DNA of 64,000 bases from CAVYXA01 sp963846775 (GCA_963846775.1 CAWJXB010000001.1:1-64000); one strand, 5' to 3'; positions 42,970 through 51,978 are shown, numbered from the stretch's first letter. The notes: generated by a model not told the origin, from the letters alone. Numbers and translations: made by a program.

Positions 42970-43452
42970 ATGCAAATCCAGGTTGGCATTATCACCATTT
43001 CCGATCGCGCCAGCGCCGGCCAATACGACGATCTCGGCGGGCCGGCGCTGAAACAAGCCGCGCAGAAAAATGGGTGGCAGATTTTGGCCGAGGCTCTCGT
43101 GCCCGATGACACAGCCCGCATTCAGGAGACAATCCGCTCGCTGTCGCAGCAAGGTTGCGGTTTGATCCTAACGACCGGTGGCACGGGCGTTGGCCTGCGC
43201 GATGTTACTCCGGAAGCGATTCGCGCCATCATGCGGGTGGAGATTCCCGGTTTCGGCGAAGTAATGCGCGCCGCGTCGATGAAGATCACGCCGAATGCGA
43301 TCCTGTCGCGCAGCCTGGCTGCGATTGTGGATCTTTCGCTAGTGATCGCGCTGCCGGGAAAACCGAGCGGCGCGGTGGAATGCCTCGGGTTCGTTGCCGG
43401 CGCGGTCCCCCACGCTGTTGCCCTGGCCCAGCGCGTGCCAACTTCCTGTTGA
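42970..43452 (+). CDS. Molybdenum cofactor protein of the MoaB/MogA family
   Basis: 160 aa from ATG 42970; the in-frame start 51 nt upstream lies in pyrimidine-rich low-complexity sequence and is rejected. Family motifs: IITISDRASAGQYDDLGG, LTTGGTGVGLRDVTPEA, the late GFGEVMRAAS and ALPGKPSGAVECL. MogA adenylylates molybdopterin and MoaB is its close relative; the two are not separable here. No other moa/moe gene is in the window. Confidence 0.9.
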   Translation: MQIQVGIITISDRASAGQYDDLGGPALKQAAQKNGWQILAEALVPDDTARIQETIRSLSQQGCGLILTTGGTGVGLRDVTPEAIRAIMRVEIPGFGEVMRAASMKITPNAILSRSLAAIVDLSLVIALPGKPSGAVECLGFVAGAVPHAVALAQRVPTSC

Positions 43453-43545
43453 GAGGACTCGCGGGGTTGGAGGGCGTCCGCGCCGGCCGGCGCCCTGAAT
43501 TTTGAGACGCGACGGCGCGCGTCCCTCCAGCTAGGTTGATCGGCC

Positions 43546-45717
43546 ATGCAATTCGAAAAGAATACGATGCTCTTCGGCGTCGATCCGACGCCGCGAATCG
43601 TAGCGATTGAGCTCGGAGAAACCGGCACGGTCAAAGTTTACCGACGCGAGCCGGACGGCTCGACCGCGGCCGACGTTGAACCTTTTCATCCGTTCGTTTG
43701 GGCGGATGCGGACGTGGTCGATCTAGGGATTGAATCGGAAAAGCTGCGCGGCGATCTCAAGTTTGGCTGGCTCGTTACGGTCGATAGCTGGAAGGAACTG
43801 ATCGCGCTTCGGAACGGGTTTAAGGGTGCCGGCCGCGCTTTCTTCGGGTTCACCGATCCGGTGCAACATTATCTGACTGCGACCGGGCGCACTCTCTTCA
43901 AGGACCTGGCGTTTTCAGGACTCAAGCGGATGCAGCTCGAGGTTCTCGGGAACGACCAGCACATCATGATCATCGCCGTCTCGGACCATGGCGGCTGGGA
44001 AGAATTGATTATTGTCGATCCTGAAGACGCCGACCAATCGGAACGAAACGCGATCAAGCGGCTCACAGCGCTGGTCAAAGAACGGGATCCGGATGTGATC
44101 GAAGGCCACGATCTGTTTCGCATCCATCTGCCGTATCTGGTGGCGCGCGCGAAAAAGCTGAAGACGAAACTGGATTGGGGGCGCAGCAATGGATTCTTGC
44201 GCTCGCGTCCGTCGCGGCTGCAAATCGCGGAGAAGACAATCGATTACCCGAAGTTCACCATCGATGGCCGCCACTTCGTGGATACATTTTTGCTGGCCCA
44301 GTTTTACGATGTCGGGATGCGTTCGCTCACCGGCTTCGAGCGCATCGATGTCGCGCGGCACTTTGGCTTTTGTGCCGACGAAAAAATCTCGGGGCTTGCC
44401 GGCAAAGAATTGCAACGCGCCTACCTCGACCAGGACGAACGTTTTCGCCGGCGCGCGCTTTGCGGCGTCCGCGAGACGCGTGCGCTTTCTGATTTACTCA
44501 GCCCGAGCTATTTCATTCAGGCGCAGATTTTTCCTTACAACTACCAGGACACGATCGTGCGCGGCAACGCCACCAGGATCAACGCGCTTTTTCTGCGCGA
44601 ATATTTCCGGCAACGCCATTCCATTCCTGAGCTGCCGGTCCCGCGCGCGTTCGAAGGCGGGTACACCGACATCTTTTTCACCGGCGTGGCCCGGAACGTT
44701 TGGCATTGCGACATCGCCTCGCTTTATCCGTCGATCATGCTCCAGTTCGATTGCTTCCCCGCGAGCGATCAGCTCCAAATCTTCCGCCATTTGTTGACCG
44801 ATCTCCGCACCTTTCGGCTCGAGACAAAAGCGAATCTCCGGGCGGAGAAAGATCCAGCGCAACAGCACCATCTCCAAGCCTTGCAAAATACGTTCAAGAT
44901 TTTACTCAATAGCTTTTACGGCTACCTCGGTTTCGCCCAGGGCCATTTCGCTGATTTCGACGCCGCCGCGCGCGTCACTCAGATCGGGCGCGATCTGCTC
45001 CGAAAGATGATCGATTGGCTGGATGCGCAGGGTGCGCAGGTCATCGAGGTCGATACCGACGGAATCTATTTTGTGCCGCCGGACAAGATCGATATCGGAG
45101 ATTTGCAAAAAGGTCTGGCCAAAGAGTTACCGTCTGGGATTGAAGTCGAGTTCGACGAGCAATTCGACGCCATGTTCAGTTACAAAGCGAAAAATTACGC
45201 GCTGCTCACGAAAGAGGGCGAAGTTGTGATCAAAGGCGGCGCGCTCAAATCGCGCGGACTGGAAAGATTCCAACGCGTTTTTCTCGAGGAAATGATTAAG
45301 CTAATCATGCAGGGAAAACCGGAAGCGATTATCGATCTTCGAGAAAAGTTCGAGAAAAATATCCGGAACCGCGAATGGAACATTGACATGCTGATGAAGA
45401 CCGACACCCTCCAGGATTCGTTAGATCAATATCGGGCCAAGATCGGCGCCGGTGGCCGCAATCGCGCCGCCGCCTACGAGCTCGCCCTGGCGAGCGATCG
45501 CTCTTACAAACCGGGCGACCAGATCAGCTACTACATCAAAAGCACGCCGAAAAAAGTTCCGGCCTACGAAGCCGCCAAGCGGGCCAGCGAATTCGATCCC
45601 CAAAATCGCGACGAGAACGTCGATTACTACCTGACTAAACTGGATGAGCTCGTGAAGAAATTTGGTGGAATCACTTCGAGCGCATCAGCGCCAACGCAAG
45701 AGAGCCTGGCATTGTAA
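43546..45717 (+). CDS. Family B DNA polymerase with degenerate proofreading domain
   Basis: 723 aa. Polymerase motifs are intact: motif A DIASLYPSIMLQF (about residue 388), motif B QNTFKILLNSFYGYLG (about 450), motif C VDTDGIYF (about 500) with both Asp. The exonuclease region is recognisable but its acidic residues are altered: ExoI-like RMQLEVLG (Asp replaced by Gln), ExoII-like EGHDLFRIHLPYL (the FD pair reads IH), and ExoIII-like CGVRETRALSDLL. Proofreading is therefore probably lost. The length is close to PolB-type bacterial enzymes rather than Pol II (783 aa). Preceded by moaB/mog at a 93-nt distance; no helicase or primase nearby. Confidence 0.88.
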   Translation: MQFEKNTMLFGVDPTPRIVAIELGETGTVKVYRREPDGSTAADVEPFHPFVWADADVVDLGIESEKLRGDLKFGWLVTVDSWKELIALRNGFKGAGRAFFGFTDPVQHYLTATGRTLFKDLAFSGLKRMQLEVLGNDQHIMIIAVSDHGGWEELIIVDPEDADQSERNAIKRLTALVKERDPDVIEGHDLFRIHLPYLVARAKKLKTKLDWGRSNGFLRSRPSRLQIAEKTIDYPKFTIDGRHFVDTFLLAQFYDVGMRSLTGFERIDVARHFGFCADEKISGLAGKELQRAYLDQDERFRRRALCGVRETRALSDLLSPSYFIQAQIFPYNYQDTIVRGNATRINALFLREYFRQRHSIPELPVPRAFEGGYTDIFFTGVARNVWHCDIASLYPSIMLQFDCFPASDQLQIFRHLLTDLRTFRLETKANLRAEKDPAQQHHLQALQNTFKILLNSFYGYLGFAQGHFADFDAAARVTQIGRDLLRKMIDWLDAQGAQVIEVDTDGIYFVPPDKIDIGDLQKGLAKELPSGIEVEFDEQFDAMFSYKAKNYALLTKEGEVVIKGGALKSRGLERFQRVFLEEMIKLIMQGKPEAIIDLREKFEKNIRNREWNIDMLMKTDTLQDSLDQYRAKIGAGGRNRAAAYELALASDRSYKPGDQISYYIKSTPKKVPAYEAAKRASEFDPQNRDENVDYYLTKLDELVKKFGGITSSASAPTQESLAL

Positions 45718-45815
45718 AAGACTAAAACTATCATTAGCGGACTGATTACAAGCGCGTCAGGACACAAGCAGGAAGGCCTCGCGTTGTGATTCATGTGGAC
45801 CGCCGAGCGCGTTGA

Positions 45816-46073
45816 TTATTCGTAGTGAAAACGGAGCTGCATGACTACCAGCTCGCCCTTCACAACCTGGTAAACCATTCGATGCTCGCCCGTGATGCGT
45901 CGCGACCAGCAGCCTCGGAATACATGCTTGAGCGCTTCTGGCTTGCCGATTCCGCGATACGGATCCCGCAACGTGTCTTTAATCAACTCGCGGATGCGCT
46001 TGCCTATTCGCGGGTCAGTTTCCTGCCAATATAAGTAGTCCCCCCACCCCTGCGGCGTAAACGCCAGGTTCAC
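45816..46073 (-). CDS. yoeB: YoeB/Txe-family mRNA interferase toxin
   Basis: 85-aa ribosome-dependent RNase toxin. Landmarks GWGDYLYWQETDPRIGKRI, GKPEALKHVFRGCWSRRIT and GEHRMVYQVV, closing with LRFHYE, where the C-terminal His-Tyr is typical of YoeB. The gene overlaps its antitoxin by 4 nt (ATGA), the standard arrangement, and the pair would be autoregulated by the complex. Confidence 0.93.
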   Translation of the reverse strand: MNLAFTPQGWGDYLYWQETDPRIGKRIRELIKDTLRDPYRGIGKPEALKHVFRGCWSRRITGEHRMVYQVVKGELVVMQLRFHYE

Positions 46074-46327
46074 TCGTCGAGCGTGATTTTCTTTCGAATG
46101 AGCCTGCCGCGCTTGATCGCCTCGATTGAACGGAGGAGCCGCTTCGCGTTTTCGGGCGAGCGCAACAGGTGGGCCGTTTCTTCAAGCGATTCGTATTCGG
46201 AAAGCGAAAGCATCACGACGGCTTGATCGCGATTACGCGTGATCACGACTGGCGCGTTATCCTCGCAAACTCGATTGATTGTGCTCGCCAGATTTTCGCG
46301 AGCGGCCGTGTAGGTAATCGACTTCAT
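46070..46327 (-). CDS. yefM: YefM/Phd-family antitoxin
   Basis: 85 aa. Phd/YefM N-terminal DNA-binding fold: SITYTAARENLASTINRVCE, VVITRNRDQAVVMLSLSEY, followed by the flexible C-terminal toxin-binding segment ETAHLLRSPENAKRLL and SIEAIKRGRLI. It neutralises the YoeB toxin encoded by the overlapping downstream gene and should repress the shared promoter just upstream of 46327. Confidence 0.94.
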   Translation of the reverse strand: MKSITYTAARENLASTINRVCEDNAPVVITRNRDQAVVMLSLSEYESLEETAHLLRSPENAKRLLRSIEAIKRGRLIRKKITLDE

Positions 46328-46372
46328 GACATGGACAGGATACTGTGCATGTCTCTGCCAGTCAAAGCGAAG

Positions 46373-47299
46373 TTAGCCCCGAAATTCATCGCGTCCGCCG
46401 GCGGGTTTGTGTTTCTGCTTTGGCACAATTCGCAATTGTTTTTCCTCGTAATAGACTAACGAATCCGGAGGCACGCTTTGCATCAGAAAAACGTTACCAC
46501 CGATGGTCGATCTTGCGCCGATGACGGTCTCGCCGCCGAGCACGGTCGAGTTGGGATAAATCGTGACGTCGTCTTCCACCGTGGGATGGCGTTTACCGCC
46601 TTTTTTGATTTTGCCGTGCTGGTCTTTCTGAAAACTGCGCGCGCCAAGCGTGACGCCGTGAAGCAATTTTACGCGCGTCCCGATTTCGCACGTTTCACCG
46701 ATCACGACGCCGGTGCCGTGGTCGATAAAGAAATGTGACCCGATTTTCGCGCCCGGGTGGATGTCGATCCCGGTCCGGCTATGGGCCCATTCGGTCATGA
46801 TCCGTGGGATCAGCGGCAGGCCTTTCAGGTAAAGCACATGCGCCATGCGCTGGATGGCGATCGCTTCCAAGGCTGGATACGCGAGAATAATCTCCTCATA
46901 ACTTTTCGCCGCCGGATCGCCTTCGTATGCGGCATCGATGTCCGTCCAAAGAATGCGGCGCAGCTGGGGCAATTCGCCGAAGAACGTCTTTAAAAAATTG
47001 TCCGCCTTCGCTTCCGTTTCGGTGTCGGGCGGAGCCTTGCCCAAACTGCGGCAGACTTCAGTCTTGAGCCGCACCCGCAGACTTCGCACGCGGGCCCGGG
47101 TCACATCAACCAGATCGGATGAGCTCACCAGCGCTTCGCTGCGAAACCCAGGAAACATCAGGCTCATCAATTCGGTGCAAGCCGCTTCGATTGAGAGGCG
47201 CGACGGCAATTTGCTGGCGACTTCGAGGTAATTGATCCCACCCGTCTCGCCGTAGGTCTGGAGCAACTCGCTCACGGCGTCGCGCATCGTGTTTTCCAT
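46373..47299 (-). CDS. cysE: Serine O-acetyltransferase
   Basis: Acetyl-CoA plus L-serine to O-acetylserine, first step of cysteine synthesis. 308 aa from ATG 47299; an upstream in-frame start is rejected because it reads through a tandem repeat. The C-terminal left-handed beta-helix is clear: FFIDHGTGVVIGETCEIG, LLHGVTLGARSFQKDQHGK, RHPTVEDDVTIYPNSTVLGG, with the catalytic His in FIDHG. The N-terminal helical part is longer than the E. coli enzyme (273 aa), resembling EpsC-type proteins. Confidence 0.93.
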   Translation of the reverse strand: MENTMRDAVSELLQTYGETGGINYLEVASKLPSRLSIEAACTELMSLMFPGFRSEALVSSSDLVDVTRARVRSLRVRLKTEVCRSLGKAPPDTETEAKADNFLKTFFGELPQLRRILWTDIDAAYEGDPAAKSYEEIILAYPALEAIAIQRMAHVLYLKGLPLIPRIMTEWAHSRTGIDIHPGAKIGSHFFIDHGTGVVIGETCEIGTRVKLLHGVTLGARSFQKDQHGKIKKGGKRHPTVEDDVTIYPNSTVLGGETVIGARSTIGGNVFLMQSVPPDSLVYYEEKQLRIVPKQKHKPAGGRDEFRG

Positions 47300-47356
47300 C
47301 GTGAGCAACGTACGCCACGCGCAGAGGCGGGCAAAGTGATTCGCTAAAACGATTTG

Positions 47357-47459
47357 TCGTTGAAGCGTTGAAGCGATGAAACGTTGAAGCGGCCGAGGCA
47401 TTGAGCGAACATGTTACACTTCAACGCTTCAACCCTTTAACGCTTCCACGTTTCAACGA
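47357..47459 (+). repeat. GTTGAAGC octad arrays in inverted orientation between cysE and glgB
   Basis: Left array (47357-47391) has CGTTGAAG CGTTGAAG CGATGAAA CGTTGAAG; right array (47418-47459) has CTTCAACG CTTCAACC CTTTAACG CTTCCACG TTTCAACG. They form an inverted pair in the divergent cysE/glgB promoter region, ending 3 nt before the glgB ATG. Confidence 0.65.
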
Positions 47460-47462
47460 ATC

Positions 47463-49661
47463 ATGAAACCTTTTGAAATCGCCAACCTGCCGCCCGACGA
47501 TCTCAACAGTTTTCTCTCCGGCACGCACTCCGATCCCTTCCGCATTCTTGGGCCGCATCGCGCGGGCGATAATTTGGTGATTCGGGTGTTCCGCCCAGAC
47601 GCGAAGTGGATCGACATCGTGGCGCGAGATCAATCGATCGCGGCGGAGAAAATCCACCGAGACGGATTTTTTTGCGCAACGGTGCCAAGCGCGACCCGTG
47701 AGCTCGATTACCGGATTCGGGAAACAAACCTGGACGGCTCCGAGCGGATCACGCGCGATCCATACCAATACGGTCCGATCATGGGCGAGGTCGATCTGCA
47801 TTTGTTCGCGGAAGGCCAGCATTGGCAGCTCTACGAGAAGTTCGGGGCGCATTTGCGAACGATCGGGGATGAGGCTGGCGTCTATTTCGCCGTCTGGGCG
47901 CCGAATGCGCAGCGCGTCAGCGTCGTCGGCGATTTCAACAATTGGGATGGCCGGGTGAATCCGATGCGAAAACTCCTCGGTGCGGGCGTGTGGGAATTAT
48001 TTCTGCCGGGCATCAAAGAAGGTGCGCATTACAAATTCGAGATTCGCACGCAGCTCGGCACCCTTTTACTCAAGAGCGATCCGTTTGCGTTGTTTAATCA
48101 GCATGGAACATCGACCGCGTCGCTCGTTTACAATCTCGAGCGCTACCAATGGAGCGACGGCGAGTGGATGCGGCGGCGCCGGGAAAAAGATTGGCCGCGC
48201 AGCCCGCTTAGCATTTACGAAGTGCATCTCGGTTCCTGGCGACGCCGGACCGACGAAGGCAATCGTCAACTGAGTTATCTCGAATTCGCCGAGACGTTGC
48301 TGCCGTACGTGCTGGAGATGGGTTACACCCACATCGAGCTGTTGCCGATCGCCGAGCATCCGTTCGAAGGTTCGTGGGGTTACCAGGTCACGAATTACTA
48401 CGCGCCCACGAGCCGATTCGGCTCGCCCGACGAGCTCCGACATTTCATCGACAAATGTCATCAGGCCGGCATCGGCGTGATTATGGATTGGGTCCCCGCG
48501 CATTTTCCGAAGGACGCGCACGCGCTGGCCGAGTTCGACGGCACCGATCTTTACGAGCACATGGATCCGCGTCAGGGCGAACACCAGGATTGGGGCACGC
48601 TTATCTTTAATTTCGGCCGCAACGAAGTGCGCAATTTCCTGATCGCGAATGCGCTTTTCTGGCTCGACAAATATCACATCGACGGGCTGCGGGTCGATGC
48701 GGTGGCGTCGATGCTGTATCTCGATTACTCGCGTCAGCCGGGCCAGTGGATCCCGAATGTCTATGGTGGCCGCGAAAATCTCGATGCGATTTATTTTTTG
48801 AAACGGTTTAACGAAGTCTGTTACGAGCGGTTTCCTGGCATCATCACCATCGCTGAGGAATCAACGGCCTGGCCCGGCGTTTCGCGCCCAACGTATCTCG
48901 GCGGGCTCGGCTTCGGGTTCAAATGGAACATGGGTTGGATGCACGATTTTCTCGAATACATGAGCCTCGACCCGATCTACCGCCGGTTTCATCACGGTAA
49001 CATCACGTTCTTTTTGCTCTACGCGTTCCAGGAAAATTTCATTCTCGTGCTCAGTCACGATGAAGTCGTGCACGGCAAACGCTCGCTTTTGTCGAAGATG
49101 CCGGGCGACGAATGGCAGAAGTTTGCGAATCTTCGGATGTTTTACGCGTGGATGTACGGGCAGCCCGGGAAAAAATTGCTCTTTATGGGTAGCGAGTTCG
49201 GGCAATGGCGGGAATGGAACCACGATACCGAGCTCGATTGGCATTTGCTCCAGGCGCCACGGCACGATGGCCTGCGCCGCCTGGTGCAACATCTCAATTA
49301 CATTTACAAAAGCGAACCGGCGCTCTGGCAACGGGACGACAGCTACGAAGGTTTCGACTGGATCGATTTCCACGACGCCGACAACAGCGTGGTCTCGTTT
49401 TTGAGGAAATCGCGCGAGGGCGAAGCGATCGCATTCGTGGTCAATGCCACGCCTATGGTGCGACAAAATTATCGGTTAGGCGTGCCCCGCTCGGGGTTTT
49501 ATCGGGAGATTATCAACACCGATGCGGAGACGTACGGCGGGAGCAATGTTGGCAATCTGGGCGGGGTCCAGAGTGAACCGACGCCCTGGATGGGACGAGA
49601 GCACTCGATCTTGATCCAGTTGCCTCCGCTGAGCACGCTCGCGTTTAAGGCGGAGCTGTAG
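47463..49661 (+). CDS. glgB: 1,4-alpha-glucan branching enzyme
   Basis: GH13 enzyme introducing alpha-1,6 branches in glycogen, 732 aa. It has the double N-terminal CBM48 region (GTHSDPFRILGPHRAG, then FAVWAPNAQRVSVVGDFNNW), and the catalytic barrel with LLPIAEHPFEGSWGYQVTNY, the nucleophile region GLRVDAVASMLYLDYSR, the acid/base IITIAEESTAWPGVS, and LVLSHDEVVHGK. The closing domain ends ALSTLAFKAEL-like (here LSTLAFKAEL). Length equals the E. coli enzyme. No glgA, glgC or glgX is nearby. Confidence 0.97.
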   Translation: MKPFEIANLPPDDLNSFLSGTHSDPFRILGPHRAGDNLVIRVFRPDAKWIDIVARDQSIAAEKIHRDGFFCATVPSATRELDYRIRETNLDGSERITRDPYQYGPIMGEVDLHLFAEGQHWQLYEKFGAHLRTIGDEAGVYFAVWAPNAQRVSVVGDFNNWDGRVNPMRKLLGAGVWELFLPGIKEGAHYKFEIRTQLGTLLLKSDPFALFNQHGTSTASLVYNLERYQWSDGEWMRRRREKDWPRSPLSIYEVHLGSWRRRTDEGNRQLSYLEFAETLLPYVLEMGYTHIELLPIAEHPFEGSWGYQVTNYYAPTSRFGSPDELRHFIDKCHQAGIGVIMDWVPAHFPKDAHALAEFDGTDLYEHMDPRQGEHQDWGTLIFNFGRNEVRNFLIANALFWLDKYHIDGLRVDAVASMLYLDYSRQPGQWIPNVYGGRENLDAIYFLKRFNEVCYERFPGIITIAEESTAWPGVSRPTYLGGLGFGFKWNMGWMHDFLEYMSLDPIYRRFHHGNITFFLLYAFQENFILVLSHDEVVHGKRSLLSKMPGDEWQKFANLRMFYAWMYGQPGKKLLFMGSEFGQWREWNHDTELDWHLLQAPRHDGLRRLVQHLNYIYKSEPALWQRDDSYEGFDWIDFHDADNSVVSFLRKSREGEAIAFVVNATPMVRQNYRLGVPRSGFYREIINTDAETYGGSNVGNLGGVQSEPTPWMGREHSILIQLPPLSTLAFKAEL

Positions 49662-49672
49662 ATGGCTGATCC

Positions 49673-49703
49673 ACCGCGCGGGGCCGCACCAGCGCCCCGC
49701 GGA
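49673..49703 (+). terminator. GC-rich hairpin after glgB
   Basis: CGCGGGGC pairs with GCCCCGCG around an 8-nt loop 11 nt after the glgB stop. No T tract follows, so it would be a weak or Rho-assisted terminator. Confidence 0.35.
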
Positions 49704-49766
49704 ATCGCGCGGAGACCCTAATTTCAGGCTTCCAAATTAGGGGACACTACCGAATAACAATTAGGC

Positions 49767-49796
49767 TTGACACATTTACGAGTTTCTCACGATTCT
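49767..49796 (+). promoter_or_regulatory. Sigma70-like promoter candidate for the pseudopilin gene
   Basis: TTGACA at 49767-49772 matches the -35 consensus; at 18 nt spacing the -10 would be GATTCT (49791-49796), a partial match. It lies 25 nt upstream of the pseudopilin start, and the surrounding stretch is AT-richer than the rest of the window. Confidence 0.4.
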
Positions 49797-49820
49797 CGTT
49801 AGCTCAACCCAATTCTACCT

Positions 49821-50507
49821 ATGAAAACTAAACTCCCTGCAGGTTTTACACTGATCGAAATGCTCGTCGTGATTGCCATCATCGCCACCATCGCTGCCTT
49901 CGCTGTCCCGGCGCTCACCAGCGCCATGGCGAAGGGTCAGATGACTGGCACGATGAACAACGCGCGCCAGCTCTATCTCGCCGGCTATCAAATGGCCCTC
50001 GATGGCGGTACCAACTCGGATGGCAATCGAGCGTGGCCAGGCGATTATGCCGGCGGCGTATGCGATACACTCCAACAGTATTGTCAATGGCTTGTCCAAA
50101 ATGACTATCTCAAAGGCGGTGATGCCCAGAAAGTTCTGAGCGCCCCAGGAGCGGCTTGCACCGTTGCTGTTGATAACAGCGTCAGTCCGCCGACCGTCGC
50201 GTTGTCTGGCAGAAGCGGGCTCAAGATTTACAAGGTAAAAGATAGCGACCCTTCAACCACGATCTTCGCTGTGAGTTCCAATTATACGTACAACACCGCT
50301 CTCACGGGCACGAATACCCCGTATGGAGATAAAGGTTTCGTCGTCATACACAAGGGCGGGGACGCGGCCGTTTTCCGGAAAAATAATGCAACGGCCAGCA
50401 ATTACTCGAGCGGCGCTGCGTTTCAGGCCGCGATTGGGACGCTTACTGGCGACGCCGACGGAACACCAAGCGGAGACGATAACGGCAAGAATTTGACGAA
50501 TCCGTAA
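49821..50507 (+). CDS. Type IV pilin-like / type II secretion pseudopilin
   Basis: 228 aa. The prepilin signal is textbook: KLPAGFTLIEMLVVIAIIATI with a processed Gly-Phe junction, Glu5 and a long hydrophobic helix. The mature domain has four Cys (VCDTLQQYCQ and AACTV) and a Ser/Thr/Asn-rich C-terminus. Verrucomicrobia carry many such pseudopilins; its machine (pilus or T2SS) cannot be told. It may be processed by PilD and powered by the ATPases seen elsewhere. Single gene with its own promoter candidate. Confidence 0.88.
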   Translation: MKTKLPAGFTLIEMLVVIAIIATIAAFAVPALTSAMAKGQMTGTMNNARQLYLAGYQMALDGGTNSDGNRAWPGDYAGGVCDTLQQYCQWLVQNDYLKGGDAQKVLSAPGAACTVAVDNSVSPPTVALSGRSGLKIYKVKDSDPSTTIFAVSSNYTYNTALTGTNTPYGDKGFVVIHKGGDAAVFRKNNATASNYSSGAAFQAAIGTLTGDADGTPSGDDNGKNLTNP

Positions 50508-50514
50508 TATCCTG

Positions 50515-51861
50515 TCACTCCCGGTGGCTTACGGTTGATCCAAACTCGCCGTCGCTGACGCGAGTATGGATTTGCATTTCCAGCCGGACCGATGTGACGC
50601 TGCGGACCAATGCGCCACCCTCGTCGGTGGTGATACTGTAGCCGCGGCGTAGCGTCGCTTCTGGACCGAGCACGCGCAGAATCCCTTCTGCTTCGCGGAA
50701 ACGATGACGCGCATTTTCCAAAATGCGTATCGGCAATTCCACAAAACGCCGGCGAAGATCGACCAGCTGGTTCCGACGGAGGATCAGTTCGCGCGCGGGA
50801 CTACGTGTTTGCAGCGCGGCCGCAATGTGGAGCAGGCCGCGCTTGTAGCTGTCGATCTTGTGGTCGAGACAACGGCGTAACGTTTCGTGTGCGTGATCGA
50901 GCCGCTGTTGCGTGTCGCGCATCCGGTTGAGCAGCTCGCGTCCAACCGCGCGCGCGCAATTGTCGATCTGCCGGCGAAGATCGACAATGTCGGGCACGAT
51001 TAACTCCGCCGCTGCGCTCGGAGTCGGCGCGCGCAGATCAGCCACGAAATCACAGATGGTGAAATCAATCTCGTGCCCAACCGCGCTCACGACGGGCACG
51101 TTCACGCTCGCGATCGTGCGTGCGACGATCTCCTCGTTAAACTCCCACAAATCCTCCATGCTCCCGCCGCCACGCGCGACCACGATAAGATCGACAGCAG
51201 GAGCCCGGCGCAAGTTTTCAACCTGCGCAGCCCGCAGCTGGAAAAGTTGACCGACATTCATCTCGGCCAGCTCGCGAATGGCGACGGCGATCTCCTGCGC
51301 CGCTCCCGTGCCCTGAACACGGACGGGGTTGATCAAAATCTCGAGCCACGGCGCGCGTCGCCGCAGGACATTCATCATGTCGCGAATGGCGGCGCCGCTG
51401 GGTGAAGTCACAATCCCGATCCGGCGCGGAAATTTCGGCAAAACTCGCTTCCGCTCGAGCGCGAATAATCCTTCCGCTTCGAGCTTGCGTTTCAGCGCGT
51501 CGAATTTCGCCTGCAATAGACCGAGCCCGCGCGGCTGCAAGATTTGGACGCTGAGTTGATACTGCCCCCGCAACTCATAAACCGTGATGCGCCCGTAAAC
51601 CTGGACTTGCGTTCCATCGACCAGCCCCGAAGCCTTTCGGGACACCGGCGCCATCGTGTCCCGAAAAATTACACAGCTAATTTGTGCCCGTTGATCCTTG
51701 AGTGTGAAATACTGATGCCCGTTCGGATGCAGTTTGTAGTTGGAAATTTCCCCCTGGACCCACACCGCACCGAATCGCGTCTCAAGGGTGCCGCGGATTT
51801 GCCGCGTTAATTCCGCGACGGTGAAGACCTTCGTCGAGGATTGGAAGAAATCCGATTGCAC
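50515..51861 (-). CDS. xseA: Exodeoxyribonuclease VII large subunit
   Basis: Catalytic subunit of ExoVII, about 448 aa from GTG 51861. A longer start at 51891 is rejected because the extra residues (GVGRWKFSV) are encoded by the heptad repeat. N-terminal OB fold: VFTVAELTRQIRG, GAVWVQGEISNYKLHPNGHQ and FTLKDQRAQISCVIFR. The catalytic core has KFPRRIGIVTSPSGAAIRDM and VARGGGSMEDLWEFNEE with VVSAVGHEIDFTICDFVAD, then the long C-terminal coiled coil. Four exact copies of the GATCGAC-type motif and one inverted pair lie within the gene. Confidence 0.95.
   Translation of the reverse strand: MQSDFFQSSTKVFTVAELTRQIRGTLETRFGAVWVQGEISNYKLHPNGHQYFTLKDQRAQISCVIFRDTMAPVSRKASGLVDGTQVQVYGRITVYELRGQYQLSVQILQPRGLGLLQAKFDALKRKLEAEGLFALERKRVLPKFPRRIGIVTSPSGAAIRDMMNVLRRRAPWLEILINPVRVQGTGAAQEIAVAIRELAEMNVGQLFQLRAAQVENLRRAPAVDLIVVARGGGSMEDLWEFNEEIVARTIASVNVPVVSAVGHEIDFTICDFVADLRAPTPSAAAELIVPDIVDLRRQIDNCARAVGRELLNRMRDTQQRLDHAHETLRRCLDHKIDSYKRGLLHIAAALQTRSPARELILRRNQLVDLRRRFVELPIRILENARHRFREAEGILRVLGPEATLRRGYSITTDEGGALVRSVTSVRLEMQIHTRVSDGEFGSTVSHRE
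50959..50988 (+). repeat. Inverted pair of the ATTGTCGATCTT motif inside xseA
   Basis: ATTGTCGATCT (50959-50969) faces AAGATCGACAAT (50977-50988) with a 7-nt loop, forming a potential hairpin. DNA uptake sequences in other genomes often occur as such inverted pairs. Here it lies in coding sequence and reads DIVDLRRQIDNC on the minus strand. Confidence 0.7.
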
Positions 51862-51865
51862 TACA

Positions 51866-51899
51866 GAAAACTTCCAACGTCCAACGCCCAACGTCCAAT
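51866..51899 (+). repeat. TTGGACG-family heptad array upstream of xseA
   Basis: CTTCCAACGTCCAACGCCCA followed by ACGTCCAATA: heptads CAACGTC CAACGCC CAACGTC. It ends 5 nt from the GTG start of xseA and is followed by a REP pair. Confidence 0.65.
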
Positions 51900-51908
51900 A
51901 CAGAAAGC

Positions 51909-51978
51909 GGTAGCGGCGGTCTATGACCGGCGCAAACTTCCTCGCGAAAAACGGCGACGCTCATAGAGCGCCGCTACA
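51909..51978 (+). repeat. REP pair, subfamily B (GTAGCGGCGGTC type)
   Basis: The left half GTAGCGGCGGTCTATGACCG and the right half GCTCATAGAGCGCCGCTACA face each other; each holds a small hairpin (GGTCtatGACC; GCTCatagaGC) with the GTAG head outside. The right CTA of CTACA is the TAG stop codon of ruvB. A second copy lies at 57376. Confidence 0.75.

Noticed and set aside
47300..47401. Longer N-terminus for cysE
   Set aside because: The extra codons cross the octad repeat and do not resemble serine acetyltransferases; ATG 47299 fits better. The same reasoning removed longer starts of xseA, the GT9 gene, the RsbW-like gene and the DUF393/LMF gene.
47357..47459. Possible CRISPR-like repeat array
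   Set aside because: Units are 8 bp, contiguous and without unique spacers, and the two halves are inverted. The same holds for the other arrays, and no cas gene is present.
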